From contig QCBU01000008.1 in assembly GCA_003281505.1 (NCBI GenBank), positions 1 through 64,000 of the forward strand: DNA of 64,000 nucleotides. The letters are read 5' to 3'. Positions 9,965-19,922 of this stretch are shown here, one piece after another. This DNA comes from Prochlorococcus sp. AG-347-J14. GTDB lineage: Bacteria > Cyanobacteriota > Cyanobacteriia > PCC-6307 > Cyanobiaceae. A program made the translations under genes and the position numbers. The notes beneath the pieces were generated by a model. The model saw only the letters and a program-made list of their open reading frames with translations, did no database searches and was not told the DNA's origin. Numbering within the stretch: the first letter of the stretch is position 1; every line of letters begins with the position of its first letter.

Positions 9965-10144
9965 ATGGAAATTGGAACAATTTTTTTAAAAAGTAATTCG
10001 ACGGGAATTATCACTTTTTCTGAATTAGATTGGATAACTACCCATCAATCTAATTTTACAAGGTTGGAAGAATCCATAGCAATTAAATTAGGCAGAATGC
10101 TTGATGCAGGTTTTATTAATATTGGTTGCCGTTTGAAATCGTGA
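9965..10144 (+). CDS. Conserved-looking small hypothetical protein (59 aa), absent from supplied ORF track
   Basis: MEIGTIFLKSNSTGIITFSELDWITTHQSNFTRLEESIAIKLGRMLDAGFINIGCRLKS*. Confidence 0.65.
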   Translation: MEIGTIFLKSNSTGIITFSELDWITTHQSNFTRLEESIAIKLGRMLDAGFINIGCRLKS

Positions 10145-10347
10145 TTATTTTTTCTACTAATGAAGTATCAAGAATAGAAAAAAATATTTTTTCGGGAAAG
10201 AATCCTTTCTGTAAATATCTTTCTTTTTTTAGGATTTAATCTATCGCTTATCCCTATCTTAGGGTTTATTTGGTTCAATTCCTCAATTGAAAAAGTAGTT
10301 TAAATTTTTAAATTTTTTGTATATTAAAGTTATATTTAAAAATAAAT

Positions 10348-11670
10348 TTGACTTTGAGAATAGGATATTTACAAAGAAAGGCAGCTTGGGAAATTTTATT
10401 AAAAGTTAGTTATGGCGATTTTTCTGATCATGCTCTTGAAAAGGTTTTAAAAAATTATCAATTTAATCCTCTTGATATAGCTTTTATTACGGAATTATCT
10501 TTTGGATGCATAAGGTATAGAAAATTTCTTGACCTTTGGGCGGACCATACATCAAAAATTACTCATAAAAAGCAGCCTCCAAAGTTAAGATGGCTTCTAC
10601 ATATAGGTTTGTATCAACTATTGAAAATGGATAAAATTCCATTTCCTGCTGCTATTTCTACCACTGTAGAAGTAGCTAAAAAAACAGATTTAAATGGTTT
10701 AGCAGGAACTGTAAATGCGATATTGAGAAATGCATCAAGAAAATTAGAACAAAAAATTTTTCCGGAATTATCTTCTGATAGAAAAGAAAGAATTTCATAT
10801 CTTGAATCATTCCCATTATGGCTTGTGAAGGATCTTTATAAATGGGTCGGCAATAGAGAAGGTGAAAATATCATTAAGGCATTTAATAAAAAACCATCCA
10901 TTGATTTGAGAATTAACCAATTAAAGACTAATTTAGATAAATTTTTGAAAGTACTTCATGAAAATAAGATTGATGCTGAAATTATTAAAGATTTACATAA
11001 TGGAATTACTTTAAAATCTAATCCAAGATCTATAAAAAATTTACCAGGATATAGTGATGGACTTTGGACAATTCAAGATAGATCTTCTCAGTGGATAGCA
11101 CCTCTCTTAAATCCAAAAGAAGGTGAAAAGATTTTAGATGCTTGTGCAGCTCCAGGGAGTAAGTCTACCCACCTTGCAGAGTTAACGAATGATAGTGGTG
11201 AAATCATTGCCGTAGATAGATCAGCAAAAAGATTGAAAATACTGCAATCAAATTTAGAAAGGTTAAATTTAAAATCTGTTAATACCATTAATGCTGATGC
11301 TACGAGTTTGATTGACTTAAATCCTAAGTTTATATCTTATTTTGATAAGATTTTATTAGATGCTCCATGTTCAGGCATTGGAACTCTTTCCAGAAATCCA
11401 GATTCTAGATGGTCTTTAAGTAAAGAAAAAATAAAATCTTTAACTTTATTACAGGAAAAACTTTTGGAGAGTATGTTTCCTCTTTTGAAAAAAGATGGTA
11501 CTTTAGTTTATTCAACTTGTACTATTTGCCCCGATGAAAATAATCTATTAATTGAACGATTTATTGAAAAAAACAAAACTTTAAAATTGGTTAGCCAAAA
11601 GCAAATTTTACCTAGCTTGGATTATCCTGGTGATGGATTTTATTCTGCAATAATTTCTTATAAATCCTAA
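10348..11670 (+). CDS. rsmB: 16S rRNA (cytosine-C5) methyltransferase RsmB/Sun
   Basis: LDACAAPGSKSTHLAEL, LLDAPCSGIGTLSRNPD, LVYSTCTICPDEN. Confidence 0.95.
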   Translation: MTLRIGYLQRKAAWEILLKVSYGDFSDHALEKVLKNYQFNPLDIAFITELSFGCIRYRKFLDLWADHTSKITHKKQPPKLRWLLHIGLYQLLKMDKIPFPAAISTTVEVAKKTDLNGLAGTVNAILRNASRKLEQKIFPELSSDRKERISYLESFPLWLVKDLYKWVGNREGENIIKAFNKKPSIDLRINQLKTNLDKFLKVLHENKIDAEIIKDLHNGITLKSNPRSIKNLPGYSDGLWTIQDRSSQWIAPLLNPKEGEKILDACAAPGSKSTHLAELTNDSGEIIAVDRSAKRLKILQSNLERLNLKSVNTINADATSLIDLNPKFISYFDKILLDAPCSGIGTLSRNPDSRWSLSKEKIKSLTLLQEKLLESMFPLLKKDGTLVYSTCTICPDENNLLIERFIEKNKTLKLVSQKQILPSLDYPGDGFYSAIISYKS

Positions 11671-11679
11671 AAATATAAT

Positions 11680-13458
11680 TTATTTTTTAATTGGAATTTT
11701 ATAAATTTCAGATATGAACTTCTTCCATAAATAAGCTGCATTTCCACTAGATAATTCAGATTCCTTGTTATCGTCGTGACCTATCCAGATCCCTGTTGTA
11801 AGGTTATCAATGGAACCAATAAACCAGAGATCTTTATTTCCATCAGATGTCCCTGTTTTTCCATAAATTTTCTTTCCTTTTATGAAAGCTGCTTTTGAAG
11901 TGCCTTCTTTTACAGATTTTTCAAGAAGTTTATTTATTTTTTTGTTTATTTTTATATCTAATATTTTCTTGGAAATAAATTTGTTTTCCCAAATAGATTC
12001 ATCATTTAATGATTCTATTTTCTCTATGATTTCAGGGCTTTGAATCTTCCCATTATTGTTTATTGCAGAATATGCATTTGTGATGTTTAAAAGATTATCT
12101 CCGTAGGAGCCAATAGCTAGAGATGGGAATTCTTTAAACTCTTGCTTATATCCTAGACCAAATGAATTCGCTAGATTAATAATATTTTTTAAACCGATTT
12201 TTTTTGTTATTGATATTGGAACTATATTGGATGAACTTTTAAATGATTCAATCAAAGATATTGAACCTCTGTAGTCTTCAGAAAAATTTTTTGGGCAATA
12301 ACTTTCCCAACATATTGGTAAATCTTCAAATTTATCGCTTAATTTTATTCCTTCTATTAATGCAGCAGCATATGGAATTATTTTAAAAGTAGAACCTAAA
12401 GGTCTTATAGATGAAGTTACTCTATTATATTCATTAATTGAAGGATTTTTACTGGTTATCATTGTCCTTATTTTTCCTGTATTTGATTCGATTGATAACA
12501 GAGCAAACTCAAGTTCTTTAGGCCCAGCATATCTTGATATACTTTGTGCTTTTTCTTGCCAATCTTTGTTTATAGAAGATTTAATTCTTAAAAACTTATA
12601 ATCATTTTTATTTTCAATTCTTTTATCTGTTTCCTCAAGAATAAAGTTTATTAGTAATTTATCATCTAAAAAATTATCAGCTGTTTGATAATTTAAGTTT
12701 ATTCTCTCTTTAATAGCCTTATTCTTATTTGCTAGAGAAATATATCCATCAAGATACATTGATTCAAGAACTTTATTTCTATTTTTAATAGCTAGTTCTA
12801 CATTTTGATAAGGTGAATAAATTGATGGAGCTGGAGCCAATCCCGCAATAAGTGCAATCTCTGATAAGGTTAATTCTTCTATAAGTTTTCCAAAATAAAC
12901 TTGAGAAGCCTCGTTAATCCCGTAGGCGCCTGATCCTAAATAAATATTATTTAAATATAATTTTAAAATTTGATTCTTGTTATATCTAAATTCAAGTATT
13001 AGTGATAAAAATATTTCTTTGATTTTTCTTTGAATATTTAAATCATTGCTAAGAAAAAGTATTCTGGCAGCTTGTTGCGTAATCGTACTTCCTCCCTCCT
13101 TAACATAACCACTTCTAATATTTTGAAAAATTGCACGTGAAATACTTTTTAAATCTATTCCATTGTGTTTGTAAAATCTTTTATCCTCAGAGGAAATAAA
13201 AGCATTTTTTAAAAAAAGTGGAATTTGATTTTGACTATTTTCTATTTCAAATTTTCTGCTTAATTTGCTCAGGATCTTATTATCAGAGGATGAAATTACA
13301 TAAGAATATTTGGTTTCGCGAGACCTTTTATTTTTAGGTATGTCGAATTTAAATGTAGTAAATATTAAACTTAAAAAATAAAAAGATATTCCAGAAAAAA
13401 TTAATATTGGAATTATAAAAACAAAAGATTTGGATTTAATCTTTTGCACCTTAGGCAA
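11680..13458 (-). CDS. Class A penicillin-binding protein (transglycosylase/transpeptidase)
   Basis: FISSEDKRFYKHNGID, GGSTITQQAARILFL, SSNIV (SxN), YGKTGTSDGNKDLWFIG. Confidence 0.95.
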   Translation of the reverse strand: MPKVQKIKSKSFVFIIPILIFSGISFYFLSLIFTTFKFDIPKNKRSRETKYSYVISSSDNKILSKLSRKFEIENSQNQIPLFLKNAFISSEDKRFYKHNGIDLKSISRAIFQNIRSGYVKEGGSTITQQAARILFLSNDLNIQRKIKEIFLSLILEFRYNKNQILKLYLNNIYLGSGAYGINEASQVYFGKLIEELTLSEIALIAGLAPAPSIYSPYQNVELAIKNRNKVLESMYLDGYISLANKNKAIKERINLNYQTADNFLDDKLLINFILEETDKRIENKNDYKFLRIKSSINKDWQEKAQSISRYAGPKELEFALLSIESNTGKIRTMITSKNPSINEYNRVTSSIRPLGSTFKIIPYAAALIEGIKLSDKFEDLPICWESYCPKNFSEDYRGSISLIESFKSSSNIVPISITKKIGLKNIINLANSFGLGYKQEFKEFPSLAIGSYGDNLLNITNAYSAINNNGKIQSPEIIEKIESLNDESIWENKFISKKILDIKINKKINKLLEKSVKEGTSKAAFIKGKKIYGKTGTSDGNKDLWFIGSIDNLTTGIWIGHDDNKESELSSGNAAYLWKKFISEIYKIPIKK

Positions 13459-14398
13459 CTAAAAAACTATGTCCTATAGCTAAGGCTGTAACTAACATCC
13501 CAGTTATTAGGAAAGGTTGGGCACTAGCTTGATATTTGACATCAAACTTTAGAGGATCTCTTAGTAACCACATATCTTGAAATGTAATTTGTGGAATTAC
13601 CAATAAAACTAAAATTACAGAGGCTAAATGTTGACCAATAATGACTAATACAATAACCATTGCTAATTGAAAAATGTCAATCAGTCCTGCACTTATTCTA
13701 CTTGCATTTTTTATTCCAAATACTACTGGTAAAGAGTTTAGGCCTAGCTTTGAGTCTCCTTCAACGCTTTTGAAATCATTAATAACTGCAATTCCAAGTC
13801 CAGAGAGGCTATAAGCAAGTGTTAGTAATGCCGTCACAATAGTTAATTTCCCAAACAAGGCTTGTCCTGCCCACCAAGGTAAAGCAATATATGATGCTCC
13901 CAATGCATAATTTCCAAGCCAACCATTTTGCTTTAATTTAAGAGGTGGAGCAGAATATATATAACTAACAAACGACCCCCCTAAAGCTAAAAGTAAGACG
14001 GAAGGAAAGTTATGTTTGGCATATAAATCTAATAGAAAAGCAACAATTAAGCCTGCAATAAGTAATACCCAGATTTGGATTTTCACATCTTTAATTGAAA
14101 TCTTTCCAGAAGGAATTGGTCTATTTGGTTCGTTAATTGCATCAATTTCTTTATCAAAAAAGTCATTTATGGTTTGTGTATAACCTGCCAGAAGTGGTCC
14201 ACTCATTAACATGCATGCTAGTGAAGCTAAAACATTACTAAATGTCCATTCAAAATTTCCACTTGCCGCTGCACCACAAATAACACCCCATATCAAAGGG
14301 ATCCAGGTAATTGGCTTCATTAACTGTATACGGAGTTTCCATATACTTGAAGTTTCAGATGCACCCTTAATTCCTAATAGTTGTTTTGGATCATTCAC
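13451..14398 (-). CDS. chlG: Chlorophyll synthase
   Basis: UbiA-family NDFFDKEIDAINEPNRPIPSG, PPLKLKQNGWLGNYALGASYIALPWWAGQALFG. Confidence 0.97.
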   Translation of the reverse strand: MNDPKQLLGIKGASETSSIWKLRIQLMKPITWIPLIWGVICGAAASGNFEWTFSNVLASLACMLMSGPLLAGYTQTINDFFDKEIDAINEPNRPIPSGKISIKDVKIQIWVLLIAGLIVAFLLDLYAKHNFPSVLLLALGGSFVSYIYSAPPLKLKQNGWLGNYALGASYIALPWWAGQALFGKLTIVTALLTLAYSLSGLGIAVINDFKSVEGDSKLGLNSLPVVFGIKNASRISAGLIDIFQLAMVIVLVIIGQHLASVILVLLVIPQITFQDMWLLRDPLKFDVKYQASAQPFLITGMLVTALAIGHSFLVA

Positions 14399-14406
14399 TT
14401 TACTCT

Positions 14407-14631
14407 TTAACCTTTCTCAATTTCTTCTGGGAAAAACCAGTTTTGATCACCATTCTGAAATTTCGCTGTGATTCCAATACTCCTACCATCTGTCATTTTA
14501 TAGCCTGTTATTACGGCTTTCGGATTAGAGGATATTTGATCGATTAATTTAGCTGGTAGTCTATCTTTTACTTTGTTAATGTTAATTTTAATTTTACTAC
14601 CGATTTTGGGTAATAATTTTGTTTCAGCCAT
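14407..14631 (-). CDS. DUF2862 family protein
   Basis: IGSKIKININKVKDRLP...GYKMTDGRSIGITAKFQNGDQNWFFPEEI. Confidence 0.75.
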   Translation of the reverse strand: MAETKLLPKIGSKIKININKVKDRLPAKLIDQISSNPKAVITGYKMTDGRSIGITAKFQNGDQNWFFPEEIEKG

Positions 14632-14690
14632 AAGAGGTAAAATGGAAGCTATTATGCAAGATTAACAGCATTTGGACAATTTTTACTAAA

Positions 14691-15461
14691 ATGGTAGCTC
14701 TTCGTTTAATTCCTTGTTTAGATGTCGCCAATGGCAGAGTGGTTAAAGGTATAAATTTTGTTAATTTGAGAGACTCAGGTGATCCTGTTGAATTAGCTTG
14801 TAGATATTCTGATGAAGGCGCAGATGAATTAGTATTTTTAGATATTAGAGCAAGTGTGGAAAATAGGAATACATTAGTTGATCTTGTTTCTAGGACAGCA
14901 AAATCAGTAAAAATCCCTTTTACAGTGGGTGGAGGCATAGATTCTGTTTCTTCTATTAATGATCTTTTAAGAGCAGGAGCTGATAAAGTGAGTTTGAATT
15001 CGTCAGCCGTAAGAAATCCCGATTTAATTTCTGAAAGTTCTAGAAAATTTGGTAATCAATGCATCGTTATAGCAATTGATGCTCGAAGAAAAGTTAATAA
15101 GGTTGGTGAGTGGGAGGTTTATGTAAAAGGAGGGCGAGAAAATACTGGTATAGATGTTTTAAGTTGGGCAAAGAAAGTTGAGGAATTAGGCGCAGGGGAA
15201 ATATTGCTTACTTCTATGGATGGTGATGGAACACAGAACGGATATGATTTGAATTTGACAGAATCTGTTGCAAATATTGTCGATATCCCAGTAATTGCCT
15301 CCGGAGGGGCAGGCTCTCTAGAAGATATCTATGATGTTTTCAAAGAAGGCAGGGCATCAGCAGCTCTTTTAGCATCATTACTTCATGATAAGAAACTTAC
15401 TTTAAAAGAAATAAAAACTTTCCTACTCGAAAAAAAACTTCCAATTAGACCATATGAGTAA
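14691..15461 (+). CDS. hisF: Imidazole glycerol phosphate synthase subunit HisF
   Basis: [56 protein letters not shown]. Confidence 0.98.
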   Translation: MVALRLIPCLDVANGRVVKGINFVNLRDSGDPVELACRYSDEGADELVFLDIRASVENRNTLVDLVSRTAKSVKIPFTVGGGIDSVSSINDLLRAGADKVSLNSSAVRNPDLISESSRKFGNQCIVIAIDARRKVNKVGEWEVYVKGGRENTGIDVLSWAKKVEELGAGEILLTSMDGDGTQNGYDLNLTESVANIVDIPVIASGGAGSLEDIYDVFKEGRASAALLASLLHDKKLTLKEIKTFLLEKKLPIRPYE

Positions 15462-15503
15462 AAATAATTTAATCCCAAAAAGAAATAAGTTAAAAATTTA
15501 AAA

Positions 15504-16205
15504 ATGAAATTCACAAAAACTATCGAAGTCAAAAATATATTTAATAAAATTTCTTATAAATATGACTTTTTAAATAATTTATTAAGTTTTGGGCTCCACA
15601 GATTATGGAAAAGGAAATTAGTTAATTTATTGGAACCTTTAAATGGTGAAGATTGGGCTGATTTGTGCTGTGGAACTGGAGATTTAGCATTCTTAATTTC
15701 TGAAAGAGTTAGTCCAATGGGCTCAATTACTGGAATTGACAGTGCAGAGGATATCTTAAATATTGCAAAAAGAAAATCAGAGCTAAAAAAAAATAAATTT
15801 ATTGAGTGGAAAATTCAAGATGTATTAGAAATTAATGATTATTCAAAAAATTTTGATGGGATTTGCATGTCATATGGACTAAGAAACTTGAATAATGTTG
15901 AAGAAGGAATAAAAAAAGTTTTCTATCTTTTGAAGGATAAAGGAAGGGCAGGATTTTTGGATTTTAATCACTCAACAAAAACTTCTTTATCCAATATTTT
16001 TCAGAAAATTTATTTGAGATTAATTGTAGTAACCATTTCGCGGCTTTTTAATTTAGGTCCAGAGTACGCATATATTGAAAAAAGTATTAGTAATTTTCCA
16101 AAGAAAAATGAGCTTATAAATATTGCTAAGGAAGTTGGATTTAAAAAAGCTGAATATAGGACTATTTTGGGGGGGCAAATGGGAATACTAATTTTGACTA
16201 AATAA
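15504..16205 (+). CDS. menG: MenG/UbiE demethylquinone methyltransferase
   Basis: VKNIFNKISYKYDFLNNLLSFGLHRLWKRK, LCCGTGDLAF, YGLRNLNNVEEGI. Confidence 0.95.
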   Translation: MKFTKTIEVKNIFNKISYKYDFLNNLLSFGLHRLWKRKLVNLLEPLNGEDWADLCCGTGDLAFLISERVSPMGSITGIDSAEDILNIAKRKSELKKNKFIEWKIQDVLEINDYSKNFDGICMSYGLRNLNNVEEGIKKVFYLLKDKGRAGFLDFNHSTKTSLSNIFQKIYLRLIVVTISRLFNLGPEYAYIEKSISNFPKKNELINIAKEVGFKKAEYRTILGGQMGILILTK

Positions 16206-16210
16206 AGAAT

Positions 16211-16741
16211 TTAGTTATTTATTTTTCTCCAACAAAAAGAACACTTGCCCCATCTTTTGATTTCGCCCTCAGGCGTAGGGGAATTACAGATAGTACAAAT
16301 GCAAATATTATTTTGATTGATTCTACTTGGATGCTTTGCCCAAACTATCTTTGCATTAGTAGCTTTGATATTTTGATTTTTAATTTCATAATTTTGTATT
16401 ATTTTTATTTCATTCAAAGTTATTCCAATTTTCTCGATTCTTTCTTTTAATTTATGCTTGTTAAAAATTAAAGCTTGGCGCCATTGTGGATGATTTACTG
16501 CAATAGTAAGAATTTTTTTTTCAATATTTAATGGTTTGCATTCTTGAAATAGTTCCAAACCGATTAAGTTCTTCCAATTTTCGTTGATTTTAGAGAGTTT
16601 ATCTAAGTCTCCCCATGATTTTTTGAAATTATCAAGACAATTTTTTAATGGATGCGGATTCCTTCTATTCACTATGGGCAAATACTTATTATCCAATTTG
16701 TAAAATTTACTTATTAAGATTAAAGTTAATCTAATCTTCAA
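16211..16741 (-). CDS. DUF721 (DciA-like) domain protein with C-terminal zinc ribbon
   Basis: LIGLELFQECKPLNIEKKILTIAVNHPQWRQALIFNKHKL (DUF721), then CICTICNSPTPEGEIKRWGKCSFCWRK. Confidence 0.8.
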   Translation of the reverse strand: MKIRLTLILISKFYKLDNKYLPIVNRRNPHPLKNCLDNFKKSWGDLDKLSKINENWKNLIGLELFQECKPLNIEKKILTIAVNHPQWRQALIFNKHKLKERIEKIGITLNEIKIIQNYEIKNQNIKATNAKIVWAKHPSRINQNNICICTICNSPTPEGEIKRWGKCSFCWRKINN

Positions 16742-16771
16742 AAAGATGCTCGTTGTTTTAATAAAGAATTT

Positions 16772-17521
16772 GTGAAAGTTATTGGATCTGCATCTAAGAC
16801 AGTTTTTTACTTAAAAAAAATCCAGGGTCAATATCCTACCTGGAGACTTATTTATAAAATAAAATGTAAAAGTACCGAAAATGAGCTAACAAACTTACTT
16901 GGATGTTCTGAAATAACTAAAAATCAGCCAGTAGCGATAATCGCAAGAGAACAGTTCTCAGGGGTTGGCCAAAACTCAAAAACTTGGGTTTCTCCAAAAG
17001 GCGGAATTTGGTTAAGCGCAGCATACCCAATATTTTCAAAAGAATTTGAGTGTCAAATATTTAATTTGTCTTTAGGTATTAAGTTATGTGAAATGCTTAG
17101 ACAAGAGAATATAAATGCTTGTTTGAAATGGCCAAATGATATTTTTTTTGGTTCAAAAAAGTTGATCGGATTTTTACCAAGGGTGATAACAAGAGGCAAA
17201 GAAATTATCTATGTAAGAGTTGGAATTGGCATGAATGTTTTAAATTACACTCCATCAGAAGGTATTTCATTATCAAAAGTACTTCAAACTAAGAATATTA
17301 ATAAACATTATTGGACAGCCAAAGTTCTTAAAGCTTTTTATGATTCAATTGAATCTAATAAGAATAAAGAATATGTGATTAAATCTGCAAATAAGTTTCT
17401 TACTAAAAGTTTTTTACCAAGTGGTTATTGTCCTCATACATGGAAAATTAAAGATATTGATTCCAATGGGAATTTAAGAATTGAAAATGAAACTAAACTG
17501 AAGGTAATTAAAAGGTTTTGA
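16772..17521 (+). CDS. birA: Biotin--[acetyl-CoA carboxylase] ligase (GTG start)
   Basis: AREQFSGVGQNSKTWVSPKGGIWLSA, LKWPNDIFFGSKKLIGFL, GIGMNVLN. Confidence 0.93.
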   Translation: MKVIGSASKTVFYLKKIQGQYPTWRLIYKIKCKSTENELTNLLGCSEITKNQPVAIIAREQFSGVGQNSKTWVSPKGGIWLSAAYPIFSKEFECQIFNLSLGIKLCEMLRQENINACLKWPNDIFFGSKKLIGFLPRVITRGKEIIYVRVGIGMNVLNYTPSEGISLSKVLQTKNINKHYWTAKVLKAFYDSIESNKNKEYVIKSANKFLTKSFLPSGYCPHTWKIKDIDSNGNLRIENETKLKVIKRF

Positions 17522-17523
17522 AT

Positions 17524-18210
17524 TTAATTAACTTTTAATTCAACTATTCTTCCATCCTTGAATTTGGCTATTTTTTTCGCGCGATTTGCAACTTCATCTT
17601 CATGGGTAACTAAAACTATAGTTATTCCAGATTCATGCAGCTTGTCAAAAAGATCTAATACATCTTCAGTGGTTTTTGAATCTAGTGCTCCAGTAGGTTC
17701 GTCTGCCAACAAAATTGCAGGATTATTGATAATAGCCCTCGCAATAGCAACTCGTTGTTGTTGACCTCCGGATAATTGGTTTGGACGATTATTCATCCTT
17801 TCTGAAAGGCCAACTTTTTTTAAGGCATTCTTACCTCGCTCTAATCTTTGTTCAGGATCAATGCCAGCATAAATCATCGGCAAAGTTACGTTTTCAAGCG
17901 CAGTTGCGTCTGATAGAAGATGAAATTGTTGAAAAACGAAGCCTAATTTTTGGTTACGTATTTCCGCGAGCTCATCATCAGATAAATTCTCAACAGGAAT
18001 ACCATTTAATTTATAAATACCTTTAGAGGGTCTATCTAGACATCCAATAATATTCATAGCTGTACTTTTGCCTGAGCCACTAGCTCCCATTACAGCTAAA
18101 TAATCACCTTTATAAATTTCTAAGTTTATGCTGTCTAAGGCTTTAACAGTTAGATCCTCTTTCCCATATGTTTTAGATATATTTTCTAAACTCGCGACTT
18201 TCTTAGACAT
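17524..18210 (-). CDS. ABC transporter ATP-binding protein (LolD/MacB/DevA type)
   Basis: GASGSGKSTAMNIIGCLDRP, LSGGQQQRVAIARAI, LLADEPTGALD. Confidence 0.95.
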   Translation of the reverse strand: MSKKVASLENISKTYGKEDLTVKALDSINLEIYKGDYLAVMGASGSGKSTAMNIIGCLDRPSKGIYKLNGIPVENLSDDELAEIRNQKLGFVFQQFHLLSDATALENVTLPMIYAGIDPEQRLERGKNALKKVGLSERMNNRPNQLSGGQQQRVAIARAIINNPAILLADEPTGALDSKTTEDVLDLFDKLHESGITIVLVTHEDEVANRAKKIAKFKDGRIVELKVN

Positions 18211-18226
18211 TTATTGAAGAATTCTT

Positions 18227-19747
18227 TTAGGAAATATTGTTTGCTGTAGCAATAATATCTTGTAAGAAAGGAGTTTCTGAAACTGCTGTATTAGCTAATT
18301 TAAAAAGAGGATTAGACAGAATACCTCCAAGAGCAGTTACGGCGACACAAGCATAAAGTGCAATTCTCAAGGGAGGTAATCCTACAATTCCCCAATTAAT
18401 TTCAGGATAAGATTTGACTATTTCAGAAGCTTCCTGTGGTTCTTTAACTACCATCATTTTTATCACTGAAATGTAGTAATAAATAGATATGACTGAAGTT
18501 ACTAATCCAACTATGACTAATAAATATTGATGATTTGCCCAACCTGCAAAGAACAAGTATATCTTCCCAAAAAATCCTAACATTGGAGGTAAACCTCCAA
18601 GAGATAGAAGACAAAGGCTTAGGCCTAATGTAATTAGAGGATCTTTTTGGTAAAGTCCTGAGTAATCAAGAATTCTGTCAGAACCAGTTCTTAGCGAGAA
18701 AAGTATTACACAAGAAAACGCCCCCAAATTCATAAACAAATATGCAGCCAAATATAGGACAGCAGCTGATAAACCATCTTGTGTGCCAGATACTATTCCA
18801 ATCATTACGAATCCTGCTTGTCCAATGGAACTGTAAGCTAGCATCCTTTTCATTGAGGTTTGAGCTAGAGCTACAACATTTCCAAGAGCCATGCTCAATA
18901 TGGCCAAAATGGTAAATAAAAGCTTCCATTCTTCATCAAAAGAAGAGAAAGTTGTGCTTAATATTCTTATTGCAAATGCAAAGCCCGCTGTTTTTGAACC
19001 AACAGATAAAAAAGCTACTACAGGTGTAGGTGAACCCTCATATACATCAGGAGTCCATTGATGAAAGGGAACAGCAGCAATTTTAAATGCAACTGTTGAT
19101 AAGACAAATACAAGAGCTAGTGATGTAATAAAGGATGGCTTATTTATAATCTCTAAACCTATTGTCGCTAAGTTTGTTGAACCACTTAATCCATAAAGGA
19201 AAGAGGACCCATATAAATAGACAGCAGCTGCTGCTGATCCAACAAGGAGGTATTTTAAGGCCGCTTCTGAACTTCTTGGATCTCTCTTGAGGTAACCAGA
19301 AAGTAAATAACTTGCTACGGATAAAGTTTCCAGAGATATAAATACACTAATAAGGTCAGTAGATCCACACAAAAGCATTGCTCCAAGGGTGGCAGAAAGA
19401 ACTATGGCAGCAAACTCGCCAATAGGACTGCCACTTTGTTCTGTATACCGCCAACTTATAAGTAAAGATATTAAGGTTGATAAAGATATTATTGCTCTAA
19501 ATGCGATTGCTAAATTATCTGAATTAAAGGACCCAAGGAATGCGCTTTCTACCGGATTACTCCATTGCAATGCCAAACAAATAAGAGAGCTGCCAATTGA
19601 TAAATAGCAAATTATTGGTGCCCACTTTGAGGCAGTTTTTTCTCCAGCTAAATCTACAAGAAGTGTTCCAACAATACCTAGCAAAATAAAAGCCTCTGGA
19701 ATAATGGCTTGAGCATTTAAATTAAATGTAAAGATTTCGTTGGGCAC
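18227..19747 (-). CDS. ndhB: NAD(P)H-quinone oxidoreductase subunit 2
   Basis: [54 protein letters not shown]. Confidence 0.98.
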   Translation of the reverse strand: MPNEIFTFNLNAQAIIPEAFILLGIVGTLLVDLAGEKTASKWAPIICYLSIGSSLICLALQWSNPVESAFLGSFNSDNLAIAFRAIISLSTLISLLISWRYTEQSGSPIGEFAAIVLSATLGAMLLCGSTDLISVFISLETLSVASYLLSGYLKRDPRSSEAALKYLLVGSAAAAVYLYGSSFLYGLSGSTNLATIGLEIINKPSFITSLALVFVLSTVAFKIAAVPFHQWTPDVYEGSPTPVVAFLSVGSKTAGFAFAIRILSTTFSSFDEEWKLLFTILAILSMALGNVVALAQTSMKRMLAYSSIGQAGFVMIGIVSGTQDGLSAAVLYLAAYLFMNLGAFSCVILFSLRTGSDRILDYSGLYQKDPLITLGLSLCLLSLGGLPPMLGFFGKIYLFFAGWANHQYLLVIVGLVTSVISIYYYISVIKMMVVKEPQEASEIVKSYPEINWGIVGLPPLRIALYACVAVTALGGILSNPLFKLANTAVSETPFLQDIIATANNIS

Positions 19748-19922
19748 TTTATTAAATTGGATTAAATTAGATGTTTGATTGTAGGGGTCTAAGAGTTAAT
19801 CTTAACTTGATTATAATTTGTGGGTATGATTTTTGAAATTTTCAGAAGAAAATACTTGCAAAAGCTTCAAATAATCATAATATGCCCTAACTAAACAAAA
19901 ACACCAATTTTTGAAATAAACC

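Noticed and set aside
14624-14938. 104-aa minus ORF
   Set aside because: Antisense to the hisF 5' end; no recognisable motif.
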